NCBI GenBank assembly: GCA_018710935.1
Contig: DVIX01000010.1
Location: 55,896 to 119,895 of the forward strand
Direction: 5' to 3'
DNA from: Candidatus Avirikenella pullistercoris
Lineage (GTDB): Bacteria > Bacteroidota > Bacteroidia > Bacteroidales > Rikenellaceae
Length of the DNA stretch: 64,000 nucleotides
Below the pieces are notes generated by a model, which did no database searches, was not told where the DNA came from, and saw only the letters and a program-made list of their open reading frames with translations. Below, in pieces: positions 46,992 to 55,417 of this stretch. Position numbers and translations under genes: made by a program. Each line of letters opens with the position of its first letter. Position 1 is the first letter of the stretch.

Positions 46992-47921
46992 ATGAAAAAA
47001 GGAAGAATTGTTTTATTATTAGCTGCTTCGCTGATGTTTACCGGCGTTGCTTCTGCTCAGACTGCAGATGATGTTATTAATAAATTTAATGAGGCAGCAG
47101 CTTTGCTGAATGCAAAGAATTATGCAGAGGCTGTTCCTGTTTTGGAACAGACAGTAGAATTGGCTACCGCTTCTACCGATGAAGGAGTTGCTGAAACTTT
47201 GGCTGAAACTCAGAAACAGTTGGCAAATGCATATTTGAATTGGGGACGTACTTTAGCTTCAGGCGGAGATATGGATAATGCGCTTCCTAAATTTGAAAAA
47301 GCATTGGAATTGGCAGAATCTTACAATCCGGCTAATGTGGCTGTTGCTAAGAGAATGATTGTTACCGTGTATAATATACAAGGCGGGCAACAGGTAAATG
47401 CAGGTAATTATGCAGGTGCAGCAGAGATATATTCTAAAGCGCTGACAGTGGATCCAAATAATGGTGAAATCGGTTTGCTTGCAGCTCAATGTTATGCACA
47501 GGCAGGAGATCTTGCAAAAGCAGGTGAGATTTATGAAAAATTGGTTGCTGCTGGAAATGCAAAAGCAAAAGAAGCTTATGCTATCGACCTTTTATCTACA
47601 GCGGTAAAAGCAGAAAACTTTGAAGATGCAAATGCAGCATTGCAGAAAATTTTCTCTTTCGATCCGACCAATGCACAAGCATTGTTAGCTTACATTCAGA
47701 CAGCTAATAATTATAAAAAATATGATGAAGTAATTGCTAAAGCTGAAGAAGCTGCAGCTGCTCAGACAGATGAAGCGAAGAAATCCGATATTTATTTCTT
47801 GCAGGCAATTGCATATCAAACAAAAGAAGATAAAGCAAATGCTATTGCTGCTTACAAAAAAGTAACTGCCGGTGATAATGCTGCTACTGCAAAAACTCAA
47901 ATTGAAGCATTAAGCAAATAG
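46992..47921 (+). CDS. Exported TPR-repeat protein
   Basis: A 309-residue protein with a signal peptide (MKKGRIVLLLAASLMFTGVA, cleavage after ASAQ) and at least five tetratricopeptide-like helix pairs, for example KNYAEAVPVLEQTVELA, NAGNYAGAAEIYSKALTVDPN and AGDLAKAGEIYEKLVAAGN. TPR repeats bind partner proteins. The ATG at 46992 was chosen over one at 46896, because it gives a normal signal peptide at the N terminus. It is a single gene ending at a terminator; the partner is unknown. Confidence 0.88.
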   Translation: MKKGRIVLLLAASLMFTGVASAQTADDVINKFNEAAALLNAKNYAEAVPVLEQTVELATASTDEGVAETLAETQKQLANAYLNWGRTLASGGDMDNALPKFEKALELAESYNPANVAVAKRMIVTVYNIQGGQQVNAGNYAGAAEIYSKALTVDPNNGEIGLLAAQCYAQAGDLAKAGEIYEKLVAAGNAKAKEAYAIDLLSTAVKAENFEDANAALQKIFSFDPTNAQALLAYIQTANNYKKYDEVIAKAEEAAAAQTDEAKKSDIYFLQAIAYQTKEDKANAIAAYKKVTAGDNAATAKTQIEALSK

Positions 47922-47944
47922 ATTGAATAAGTTTAAAAACTATT

Positions 47945-47978
47945 AAAGAGGAGAGGCTAAATGCCCCTCCTCTTTTTA
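47945..47978 (+). terminator. Terminator after the TPR gene
   Basis: A 13-pair stem with one mismatch (47945-47957 with 47963-47975) and a T tail. Beyond it, up to 48269, the sequence shows an AAGGAGGTGA-like site at 48101-48110 but no confident gene. Confidence 0.9.
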
Positions 47979-48269
47979 TTTGTTTTTGATGAAAATTTCT
48001 TCCGATTGATTTCTGAAAATTATTTCGATTTTTGGCTCAGGTGCTTTTGTTATATGTTACAATATTTTCAATAGGATATAGTTTTCGGTTAACCTGTCAA
48101 AAGGAGGTGAATAAATTTTGAATGTACTTTTTGCTTATAGATGGAGCAATTTGGAGAAAGTAGAAACGAAAGGTTATCATTATAGAAAAAATGATATGGG
48201 GTGTTTCTTCGTACTACCTTTTCATAAAGCACGGAAAAGAGCACGGATGAAAAAAGAAAGCGGTGGTTT

Positions 48270-48695
48270 TTATAGAATAATATGTGCTGCCGTTATTGCC
48301 ACCACGATTGCCGCAAAATAAATCGTTATCATTTTTTTCCAATACAGGGGATGTTCGCGGAGTTCTTTTTTGACTTCCTTGCGTATTTTTTCTTCTTTCC
48401 CGTCGAACCCGAAATTCAGAGGAATTGCCATTCCCAAAAATGCCCAGCCCCACAGGGTGTAAACGATGATTTCCTCCCACGTATGTTCTATGTGCATATA
48501 TCCGTTTTTCTCCGGTGCTGCCAGTGTCGTGCCGATCAGCAGAAAGAGTTCGGGCAGAATAGTTACGACGTATGTCCGCCGTTCGATCCATTTGTATTTT
48601 TTCTTGCGTTGCCAGTCGTAAAAGCGGATGTAGATGATTTTGTGGATCATCGTTACAATCCGAAAGAGACGGCGTATGGGAAAGAGTATGTTCAT
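48270..48695 (-). CDS. Hypothetical three-span membrane protein, coupled to an upstream micro-ORF
   Basis: A 141-residue protein I do not recognise. Hydrophobic segments are at about 42-60, 76-97 and 122-141, with basic residues at the N terminus (RRLFR, WQRKKKYKW) and a Lys/Glu-rich piece between spans two and three. It starts at 48695; its ATG overlaps the TGA of a 54-residue ORF (48692-48856) in the four-base ATGA arrangement, which supports translation of both. The operon seems to hold only these two genes. Function unknown. Confidence 0.65.
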   Translation of the reverse strand: MNILFPIRRLFRIVTMIHKIIYIRFYDWQRKKKYKWIERRTYVVTILPELFLLIGTTLAAPEKNGYMHIEHTWEEIIVYTLWGWAFLGMAIPLNFGFDGKEEKIRKEVKKELREHPLYWKKMITIYFAAIVVAITAAHIIL

Positions 48696-48856
48696 GCGGT
48701 TGTCAAAAAAATATTCCTTTCATATGTCCATTCCCAATGCATCATACCGAACAACCAGAACAGCAGCAAGCTGCTAACTATCGGATGATCGTATTTCGGA
48801 TGGATATGTGCCCATTCGTATATTCTTTCTAAATATTTGTCCGATGGTTTGCTCAT
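48692..48856 (-). CDS. Small 54-residue hypothetical membrane protein, coupled upstream
   Basis: An ORF of 54 residues starting MSKPSDKYLERIYEWAHIHP. Its second half is hydrophobic and Trp-rich (SSLLLFWLFGMMHWEW, about 28-43), so one membrane segment is likely. Its stop codon overlaps the start of the next gene by four bases (ATGA). It is too short for many automatic gene callers. I do not recognise the family. The real start could be another codon, but this ATG gives the only long frame. Confidence 0.55.
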   Translation of the reverse strand: MSKPSDKYLERIYEWAHIHPKYDHPIVSSLLLFWLFGMMHWEWTYERNIFLTTA

Positions 48857-48995
48857 TTTTGTTTTTAATAAAATATGATATTGGAGCTTAATATCAAAAT
48901 ATCGATATTAATGAGTTTTAGTAGAAGTCGGTGCCGGAAATTTATCCGCTTCTCATTGTCTGAGGAGAGGAAACTTGTCCGAAAGATTGAGGTTT

Positions 48996-49631
48996 TTATT
49001 TTCCTTTTTTGATATACAAAACCTTTTTGGTTTGAAAAAAATCTTCCTTGAAAAGCGTACTTATATCGGTAAGAGTTATTTCTTGTATATTTTTTATGCC
49101 TTTTATTCCTGTACTTATCTCTTCGGAGAGGTCGCCTCCTTTAAGGTATAAAATTCCTCTGCCGTCACCGCCTTTTATTTTGTTCCATGACCATTGCATG
49201 AATGTTTTGAGCTCTGTTACAGCTCTGGATACGATATAATCTGTTTTGAATTCGATGTTTTCTGCACGGCAATGGAATGTTTCGATATTATCGAGATTCA
49301 GGTCTTTGGCGATATTCTGGACTACAAGAATCTTTTTGCCGATAGAATCGACCATTTTAAAGTGGACTTCGGGAAATAATACGGCAAGTGGAATTCCGGG
49401 AAAGCCTCCTCCGCAGCCTAAGTCCATCACAATACTTCCGGAAGGGAAAGAGTGTACTTTCGCTATGGCTAAGGAATGAAGAATATGGTTGATATATAAA
49501 TTGTCTATATCCTTACGGGAAATGACGTTTATACGTTCGTTCCAATACGAGTATAAATCGTACATCTGTTCTATCTGGGTATGTTGTTTCCGGGTGAGGT
49601 TCGGAAAGTATTTATATATAATCTCCGGCAT
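48996..49631 (-). CDS. rsmG: 16S rRNA (guanine527-N7)-methyltransferase
   Basis: A 211-residue SAM-dependent methyltransferase of the RsmG (GidB) family, acting on G527 of 16S rRNA; loss gives low-level streptomycin resistance. YWNERINVISRKDIDNLYINHILHSL and the SAM-binding VMDLGCGGGFPGIPLA (about 68-83) are typical, as is the IVSRAVTEL segment. It lies nine bases after the sigma factor gene. Confidence 0.97.
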   Translation of the reverse strand: MPEIIYKYFPNLTRKQHTQIEQMYDLYSYWNERINVISRKDIDNLYINHILHSLAIAKVHSFPSGSIVMDLGCGGGFPGIPLAVLFPEVHFKMVDSIGKKILVVQNIAKDLNLDNIETFHCRAENIEFKTDYIVSRAVTELKTFMQWSWNKIKGGDGRGILYLKGGDLSEEISTGIKGIKNIQEITLTDISTLFKEDFFQTKKVLYIKKGK

Positions 49632-49640
49632 GGGAAAATT

Positions 49641-50192
49641 TTAATGTTTTTTCAATATTTTGTTGAGTTGTTCTTTGGCGCGAAATAACCTTATTTTTAC
49701 GGTCCCGATAGGAATGTTGAGTTCTTCGGCTATCTCTTCGTAACTTAGTCCTAAATAGTATCTCATTTCGATTATTGTGCGGTAATTCACACTGAGATTT
49801 TCTATCTCCGCTTCGATTTCTTTTTTCCGCTCTTTAAGCATGATCAACTCTTCCGGATTATCGCCGATAATATCGTTCGCTAGTCCGCTATCGATTAATA
49901 AAAGGCTTCCTCTGTCCCCTTTTTTGCGGACATAATCGATAAAAGTATTTTTGGCAATAACGATAAGCCATTGTGTGAAGGTATATTGTGAATTGTATTT
50001 TTCTAAATTCAGAAAAGCTTTGATAAATGTTTCCTGAAGCAGATCATTGGCATCGAATTCACTGCCGCTGAGTTTGATAAGAAAAGCCTTGACTGCTTCT
50101 TTGTGAATATTGAATAATTTTTCAAAAGCAGCCTGGTCGCCGGCGAGTGATTTGTTTATCAGTTGCAGTTCCGTATTTTTGGTTATAGCCAT
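49641..50192 (-). CDS. ECF-type RNA polymerase sigma factor
   Basis: A 183-residue sigma-70 family protein with only regions 2 and 4. Region 2 contains DANDLLQETFIKAFLNLEKY and FTQWLIVIAKNTFIDYVRKK (about 47-90). Region 4 contains YRTIIEMRYYLGLSYEEIAEELNIPIGTVKIRLFRAKEQL (about 137-176). No anti-sigma gene is adjacent, so its control is not visible. Its start overlaps the end of the upstream glycosyltransferase gene by ten bases, and rsmG follows. Confidence 0.93.
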   Translation of the reverse strand: MAITKNTELQLINKSLAGDQAAFEKLFNIHKEAVKAFLIKLSGSEFDANDLLQETFIKAFLNLEKYNSQYTFTQWLIVIAKNTFIDYVRKKGDRGSLLLIDSGLANDIIGDNPEELIMLKERKKEIEAEIENLSVNYRTIIEMRYYLGLSYEEIAEELNIPIGTVKIRLFRAKEQLNKILKKH

Positions 50193-51352
50193 AAATCTTT
50201 GCTTGGGGATATGTTTCTGCTCAGGCTTAATATTAATTGGTCGAAAGGAGCGAATATATCGTATAATAAGTAAGTAATATAAGGAATTTTTTCTCCTGTA
50301 CGGCTCGATAATTTTTTAAGTGTCAATACGATTGTTACGATCTTAATTAAGATAAGAGTTGCTGCAGCTATCCAAAAAATAGGTGTCTGCAAGATTAATA
50401 GGGTTAAGGTACTGAGCCAGAAAAACAGCTTTCCGTATGTTTCTGTTCGTATATAGAATTTTACGGATGCAGGGTAATATCTGAAAGTATAAGTTTCGAA
50501 TTTCCTGCAGTTATACCAATTTCGGAAATTCCATCCCTCGGTATTGATAACGGTTACGGCTTTGGGATTGAGGATGACATTCGTGTCGGCCGATTTCCTG
50601 ATTTGTTGTATGAAGAGGTCGTTTTCCCCGCTGTTAAGCCTTAAATAACGGTTGAATCCTTTGCTGTTAAAAAACAGTTCAGCGTTATATCCCATGTTGC
50701 AACCGGATAATTTGTAAGGTTTCCCTTCCAATGCCCGTGATAGCGACAGTAAGGACGATACGATATTTACGGTACGGGCGAATCTGTTCGTGAATCCTGG
50801 TGTATGACTTATACAGGTGTAGCCTGTTACGAGGCTTTTTTTGTTTGTGAATCCGTAAGCCATATAATTCAGCCATTCGTTGCTGATAGGGGCGCTTTTC
50901 GGTTCTGTAATCAGGATATTATCGAATTTTGCCGCTTTAATACCGATGGTGAGGGCCAATTTGTGGGTATGTTTGAAACTGCGGTCTTTTTTTATAGTAG
51001 TGACATATAAGTTGTCGTACCGTTCTTCCAGCTCTTTTAATGAATCTATCGTTTGTTCTAAATCGGGGGTGTCGTTCACTACCACGACTTCGTAATCATT
51101 ATCGTATTCCTGGGAAAGCAATAAAGGAAGAGTATTGTCGATATAATCCGTTTCATCTTTGATTACAACAACGATAGAAATAGGGTCAGCGTATATCTCT
51201 CCTATCTTTTGTATCTTTTTTGAATGTTTGTGCCGTACCGTCCGTTGAAAAAGGTATAAGTAGTAATATAGAAAAATAAGGAACGAAACCGCCATAACGG
51301 ATACGAGCCCGAGTTCCAACGGGGTATATAGTGCTAATAAATTTTCCAACAT
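50183..51352 (-). CDS. Membrane glycosyltransferase, family 2, with altered metal motif
   Basis: A 389-residue family 2 glycosyltransferase homologue with an N-terminal span (about 13-35), a GT-A catalytic domain (about 57-290) and C-terminal spans (about 308-345). DPISIVVVIKDE starts the domain and VVVNDTPD is the nucleotide-sugar Asp. The second site, usually an Asp-x-Asp (ITDAD), reads ITEPKSAP here, so the metal-binding Asp pair is absent. GENDLFIQQ keeps the acidic later motif, while the usual QxxRW is only RKFETY. It may be active with an unusual metal site or be a degenerate member. A TATTTTTG at 51378-51385 (minus) may be the promoter of this three-gene unit. Confidence 0.82.
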   Translation of the reverse strand: MLENLLALYTPLELGLVSVMAVSFLIFLYYYLYLFQRTVRHKHSKKIQKIGEIYADPISIVVVIKDETDYIDNTLPLLLSQEYDNDYEVVVVNDTPDLEQTIDSLKELEERYDNLYVTTIKKDRSFKHTHKLALTIGIKAAKFDNILITEPKSAPISNEWLNYMAYGFTNKKSLVTGYTCISHTPGFTNRFARTVNIVSSLLSLSRALEGKPYKLSGCNMGYNAELFFNSKGFNRYLRLNSGENDLFIQQIRKSADTNVILNPKAVTVINTEGWNFRNWYNCRKFETYTFRYYPASVKFYIRTETYGKLFFWLSTLTLLILQTPIFWIAAATLILIKIVTIVLTLKKLSSRTGEKIPYITYLLYDIFAPFDQLILSLSRNISPSKDLWL

Positions 51353-51511
51353 ATAAAATTGTAAAACGACACGAATACAAAAATATGTAATTTAATTCGA
51401 TTTCCTATGAATTTTCTGCACTGAAAAACAGAAAAGGAAAGAAGTAGGATAGGAAAAGAAACGGAGATAATTTCCCGGATATTTTATTTCTCTATTTAAG
51501 AGAAAAGAGTT

Positions 51512-51519
51512 TATCTTTG
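51512..51519 (+). promoter_or_regulatory. -7 box for mqnE
   Basis: TATCTTTG fits TAnnTTTG and ends only ten bases before the ATG at 51530. Transcription should begin near 51525, so translation may really begin at the in-frame ATG at 51542. Confidence 0.6.
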
Positions 51520-51529
51520 TTCCGTTTGA

Positions 51530-52639
51530 ATGGTAAATGCTATGGATTTAAAAGGGATTGACCTGACATCCGGGGTTAAGCGGGTGGTAGATAAATGTTT
51601 GAGTTGGGAACGCCTTTCGGAGGAGGATGCTGTTTTATTGTATCGTGAGGCTCCGTTGTTTTTATTGTCGCAGCTTGCATTACGGGTAAAACGGGCGATA
51701 AGTGGAAATGAAATTTATTATAATAAGAATTTTCATATCGAACCGACCAATATCTGTACCTATAATTGCAAATTTTGCTCATACCGGAAACGGGCATCGG
51801 ATAAGGAGGCGTGGGATATGAGTATGGAAGAGATCAGCCGCTATATAGATGAACATGGAAACGATGCCGTTACCGAGGTGCATCTGGTGGGAGGCGTCAA
51901 TCCTTCGCATACATTGGAACGGTACGGGCAGATTATCGGAATGGTGAAAAAGAAGTTGCCGCATGTGGCTGTGAAAGGATTTTCTGCGATAGAACATATT
52001 TATATGATAGAAAAGGCGGGTTTGGGTTATAAAGAAGGATTGAAGCGGTTGATGGAGTGCGGGATGGATACCATTACAGGCGGTGGAGCGGAGATTTTCT
52101 GCGATAAGATACGTTCCCGGATATGCCCGGATAAACCGGGTACGGACAAATGGCTCGCACTTCACAGGGCTGCCCATGAATTGGGAATGAAAACCAATGC
52201 GACAATGCTTTACGGTCATATAGAACAAATAGAAGACCGGGTAGATCATCTGGCAAAATTGCGGGCTTTGCAGGATGAAACGGACGGATTCAATGCGTTT
52301 ATTCCGTTAAAATACCGGAATAAAAATAATTCGATGTCTTATTTGTCGGAATGTTCGATAATAGAGGATTTAAAAACATTGGCTATTAGCCGTCTGTTTT
52401 GGGATAATGTGCCTCATATAAAAGCTTATTGGCCGATGTACGGTAAACAGATTACCGAATTGGCATTGCTTTTCGGAGCGGACGATATCGACGGAACCGT
52501 TCAGGATACGACCCGGATATATACTATGGCAGGAGTAAATGACCGGGCTATGGATGAGGAAGAATTGCGCCGAATGGTCGTTTCCGCGGGATTCGTTCCG
52601 GTAGAAAGAGATACTTTTTACAGGAAGGTAGGGAGGTAA
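51530..52639 (+). CDS. mqnE: Aminofutalosine synthase MqnE (radical SAM)
   Basis: A 369-residue radical SAM enzyme of the futalosine menaquinone pathway, which joins the chorismate-derived precursor and SAM to give 6-amino-6-deoxyfutalosine. The cluster motif is CTYNCKFCSYRKR (about 77-89). EVHLVGGVNPSHTLERY, ITGGGAEIF, ATMLYGHIEQIEDRVDHL, AFIPLKYRNKNNSMS and DDIDGTVQDTTRIYTMAG match MqnE rather than MqnC. It implies a futalosine route to menaquinone. The start may be 51530 or 51542. No other mqn gene is nearby. Confidence 0.93.
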   Translation: MVNAMDLKGIDLTSGVKRVVDKCLSWERLSEEDAVLLYREAPLFLLSQLALRVKRAISGNEIYYNKNFHIEPTNICTYNCKFCSYRKRASDKEAWDMSMEEISRYIDEHGNDAVTEVHLVGGVNPSHTLERYGQIIGMVKKKLPHVAVKGFSAIEHIYMIEKAGLGYKEGLKRLMECGMDTITGGGAEIFCDKIRSRICPDKPGTDKWLALHRAAHELGMKTNATMLYGHIEQIEDRVDHLAKLRALQDETDGFNAFIPLKYRNKNNSMSYLSECSIIEDLKTLAISRLFWDNVPHIKAYWPMYGKQITELALLFGADDIDGTVQDTTRIYTMAGVNDRAMDEEELRRMVVSAGFVPVERDTFYRKVGR

Positions 52640-52662
52640 TACGGTGATAACTCGGAAATTGT

Positions 52663-52670
52663 TATATTTG
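52663..52670 (+). promoter_or_regulatory. -7 box for the PASTA gene
   Basis: TATATTTG fits TAnnTTTG and ends 21 bases before the start at 52692. It suggests that this gene has its own promoter although mqnE is close upstream. Confidence 0.5.
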
Positions 52671-52691
52671 CGCAAATAAACCTTTCATAGC

Positions 52692-53612
52692 ATGCAGAAA
52701 AAGAAAGAATTAAAATACAGAATCATCGATACGTTTAAAAATAATTTCTTAGTGAGAAATATCGTATTGGCGATTTCGATTTTTATCATTTTATTGGTGG
52801 CTGCTAATATATTGCTCGCCGTTATTACCCGTCATGGACAGAAATATCAGGTTCCCGACTTTAGCGGTATGACTTTGCAGGAGGCTCGGAACAAGTCGAA
52901 AGAGTATAGGTTGCGTCTTGAGGTAATCGACTCGTTGTACGTTCCTGCGAAACCGAAAGGCATTATATTGGAACAATATCCGAAAGCGGGAAGCGATGTA
53001 AAATCCAAGCGGCGGGTGTTTTTGACGACTAATACGTTCCGCCCGAAAATGATACCCCTTCCTTATGTAACCGGTTTTTCTTTGCGTCAGGCGAAAAATA
53101 AATTGATCGGGGCCGGATTCGTGATAGACCGGTTGATTTATAAATCCGATTTGGCAACGAATAATATATTGGAACAGCAATACAATGGAAAAATCGTTTC
53201 TCCTCAATCCGATATTATGGGAGAGGTAGGTTCTGCCGTTACATTGGTCGTGGGCTTGAATCCTGTCGATCCCGATCCTGTTGTTCCGGGAGTGATCGGT
53301 TTGACGGTAGATCAGGCGAAGAATAAAATATGGGAATCGGGATTCAATGTCGGGAATATCGATTTCGATGAGGGGGTCGATACGGAAAATATGAAAGAAG
53401 CGAGGGTCTATTCCCAGTCGCTTGGAAAGTTGACGCATGCCATGTATGGCCGGTCTATATCGCTCAAACTTACATTCGATGACAAAAAAGTAGAGAAAGG
53501 AGCTGCAGAAGCGGAAAAAGCGGCGGAAGAGTATCGTAAAGAGTATGAAGAAAAGATGAGAGAAGAGCTTGAGGGAGGAGTTGCCGATTCAATGCTTCAG
53601 ATGATTCCTTAA
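52692..53612 (+). CDS. Membrane-anchored PASTA-domain protein
   Basis: A 306-residue protein with a short cytoplasmic N terminus, one membrane span (about 24-44) and three PASTA domains in the periplasm (about 53-115, 118-190 and 195-258). Each has the VPDF or VPGVIGL and QAR/QAK pattern. PASTA domains bind peptidoglycan or beta-lactams in kinases and PBPs; here there is no kinase or transpeptidase domain. A Glu/Lys-rich helix ends the protein. It lies just before an RluD-type gene, a usual Bacteroidetes pair. Confidence 0.88.
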   Translation: MQKKKELKYRIIDTFKNNFLVRNIVLAISIFIILLVAANILLAVITRHGQKYQVPDFSGMTLQEARNKSKEYRLRLEVIDSLYVPAKPKGIILEQYPKAGSDVKSKRRVFLTTNTFRPKMIPLPYVTGFSLRQAKNKLIGAGFVIDRLIYKSDLATNNILEQQYNGKIVSPQSDIMGEVGSAVTLVVGLNPVDPDPVVPGVIGLTVDQAKNKIWESGFNVGNIDFDEGVDTENMKEARVYSQSLGKLTHAMYGRSISLKLTFDDKKVEKGAAEAEKAAEEYRKEYEEKMREELEGGVADSMLQMIP

Positions 53613-53633
53613 CAAGTTATTATATTGCAGGGA

Positions 53634-54692
53634 ATGATAGAAGATGACGATTATACGGAGGAAGAGGTTGCCTCGGAGGAAGAAGACGAATTATACGAGC
53701 ATTATTCCGTAATTGCGGATAAAGGGCAGGCGTTGTTGAGAATAGACAAGTTCCTGACTAACCGGATGGAAAATACATCGCGGAACCGTATTCAGACGGC
53801 GGCCGATGCAGGAAATATTCTGGTAAACGGAGTGCCTGTAAAATCGAATTATAAGGTTAAACCTCTCGATAAGATATCGATTGTATTGCCTTATCCGGTT
53901 CGGAAAGTTGAGATTCTGCCGGAGGATATTCCGCTCGATATCGTTTATGAAGACGACGATATTATCATTGTGAATAAAAAAGCGGGAATGGTAGTACATC
54001 CGGGGCATGGTAACTATACCGGTACATTGGTGAATGCCCTGACCTGGCATCTGAAAGATTTACCGTTGTTTCAGAATGGAGATATGCGTGCAGGATTGGT
54101 TCACCGGATCGATAAAAATACGTCGGGTATTTTGGTAATAGCTAAAAATGAACGGGCGCATGCAGAGTTGGCTAAGCAATTTTACGACCATACGATTGAC
54201 CGTACTTATGTCGCTTTGGTGTGGGGAAATATGCCGGAGGATGAGGGAACTATTACGGGACATATTGCCCGTAGTACGAAAGACCGTCTGAAAATGGCTG
54301 TTTATCCGGAAGGAAATATCGGGAAACATGCTGTAACTCATTATAAGGTATTGAAACGGTTAGGGTATGTGAATCTGATAGAATGTAAGTTGGAAACGGG
54401 ACGGACGCACCAGATAAGGGTGCATATGGAATATATCGGGCATCCGCTTTTTAACGATGAACGTTATGGAGGCGATCAGATATTGAAAGGAACGACTTTT
54501 ACCAAATACAAGCAGTTCGTGGCGAATTGTTTTGCATTGATGCCCCGGCATGCGTTGCATGCGAAAAGTTTAGGTTTCGTTCATCCTCGTACGAAAGAAC
54601 GGGTATTTTTCGATTCCGAACTGCCGGAAGATATGGCTATTGTAATAGAAAAATGGGAACGTTATGCTGCCGGAAGCGGGCAGGAAGATTAG
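53634..54692 (+). CDS. RluA/RluD family 23S rRNA pseudouridine synthase
   Basis: A 352-residue RNA pseudouridine synthase, probably acting on 23S rRNA helix 69. An S4 RNA-binding domain (about 35-95, with LRIDKFLTNRM) is followed by the catalytic domain with HRIDKNTSGILVIAKN, where the catalytic Asp lies, and ETGRTHQIRVHMEYIGHPLFNDERYGG. The ATG at 53634 was chosen over an in-frame TTG at 53625. The acidic N-terminal stretch (DDDYTEEEVASEEEDE) is unusual but common in Bacteroidales. Confidence 0.93.
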   Translation: MIEDDDYTEEEVASEEEDELYEHYSVIADKGQALLRIDKFLTNRMENTSRNRIQTAADAGNILVNGVPVKSNYKVKPLDKISIVLPYPVRKVEILPEDIPLDIVYEDDDIIIVNKKAGMVVHPGHGNYTGTLVNALTWHLKDLPLFQNGDMRAGLVHRIDKNTSGILVIAKNERAHAELAKQFYDHTIDRTYVALVWGNMPEDEGTITGHIARSTKDRLKMAVYPEGNIGKHAVTHYKVLKRLGYVNLIECKLETGRTHQIRVHMEYIGHPLFNDERYGGDQILKGTTFTKYKQFVANCFALMPRHALHAKSLGFVHPRTKERVFFDSELPEDMAIVIEKWERYAAGSGQED

Positions 54693-54773
54693 AAGGCCGG
54701 TTTCCCGGTTTTTATCAGCTTGGGAAAATTGTTGAAAACAGTTTTAGTATTTGGGAAAGTATGATATATTATA

Positions 54774-54815
54774 AAACAGAAGGCTGCTTTTTAGGCAGCC
54801 TTCTGTTATTTTCTT
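54774..54815. terminator. Bidirectional terminator between rluD-like gene and frr
   Basis: AACAGAAGGCTGC pairs with GCAGCCTTCTGTT (54795-54807). Both strands have T-rich ends; it fits between convergent genes. Confidence 0.9.
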
Positions 54816-54825
54816 TTATGAAAAA

Positions 54826-55386
54826 TTAAACAGTCATAATTTCTTTTTCTTTGTCCGCCAAAACGGTATCTATTTTCTTCGTGAATTTATCGGTTAATTT
54901 CTGAATTTCTGTTTCGCAGTCTTTAGCTGCATCTTCCGGCATTCCGTCTTTTTGAGCTTTTTTTACGGTTTCAATAGCTTCACGGCGGGTGTTTCTGAGG
55001 CTTACTTTGGCATTTTCTCCTTCGGTTTTGACCTGTTTTACCAATTGTTTACGCCGTTCCTCCGTAAGGGGAGGCATGGTAAGACGGATTTGTTCACCGT
55101 TGTTAGAAGGAGTGATGCCGATATTCGCTACCAAAATCGCTTTTTCGATTACACTAAGCATTTTTTTGTCCCATGGTTGGATGAGTACTGTTTTGGCATC
55201 GGGAACGGTTACGCTTGATACCTGGTTGATGGGCATCATTGTTCCGTAGCTTTCAACGGTAATTCCGTTCAGTATATTGATGCTTGCTTTTCCTGCCCGG
55301 ATATTCAGAAGTGCATCTTCGAGGTGGGAAATGCTTTTCTGCATTTTCGTTTCTAAAGCCGATAATATTTCTTTTGAGTCTGCCAT
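54826..55386 (-). CDS. frr: Ribosome recycling factor
   Basis: A 186-residue factor that, with EF-G, splits ribosomes after termination. It is all-helical with the family segments LRAGKASINILNGI, NQVSSVTVPDA, IRLTMPPLTEERRKQLVK and RREAIETVKKAQKDG. It lies 31 bases downstream of pyrH in the same unit. Confidence 0.98.
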   Translation of the reverse strand: MADSKEILSALETKMQKSISHLEDALLNIRAGKASINILNGITVESYGTMMPINQVSSVTVPDAKTVLIQPWDKKMLSVIEKAILVANIGITPSNNGEQIRLTMPPLTEERRKQLVKQVKTEGENAKVSLRNTRREAIETVKKAQKDGMPEDAAKDCETEIQKLTDKFTKKIDTVLADKEKEIMTV

Positions 55387-55417
55387 GGTTATTAAATATT
55401 TTAGATAAATAATGTTT

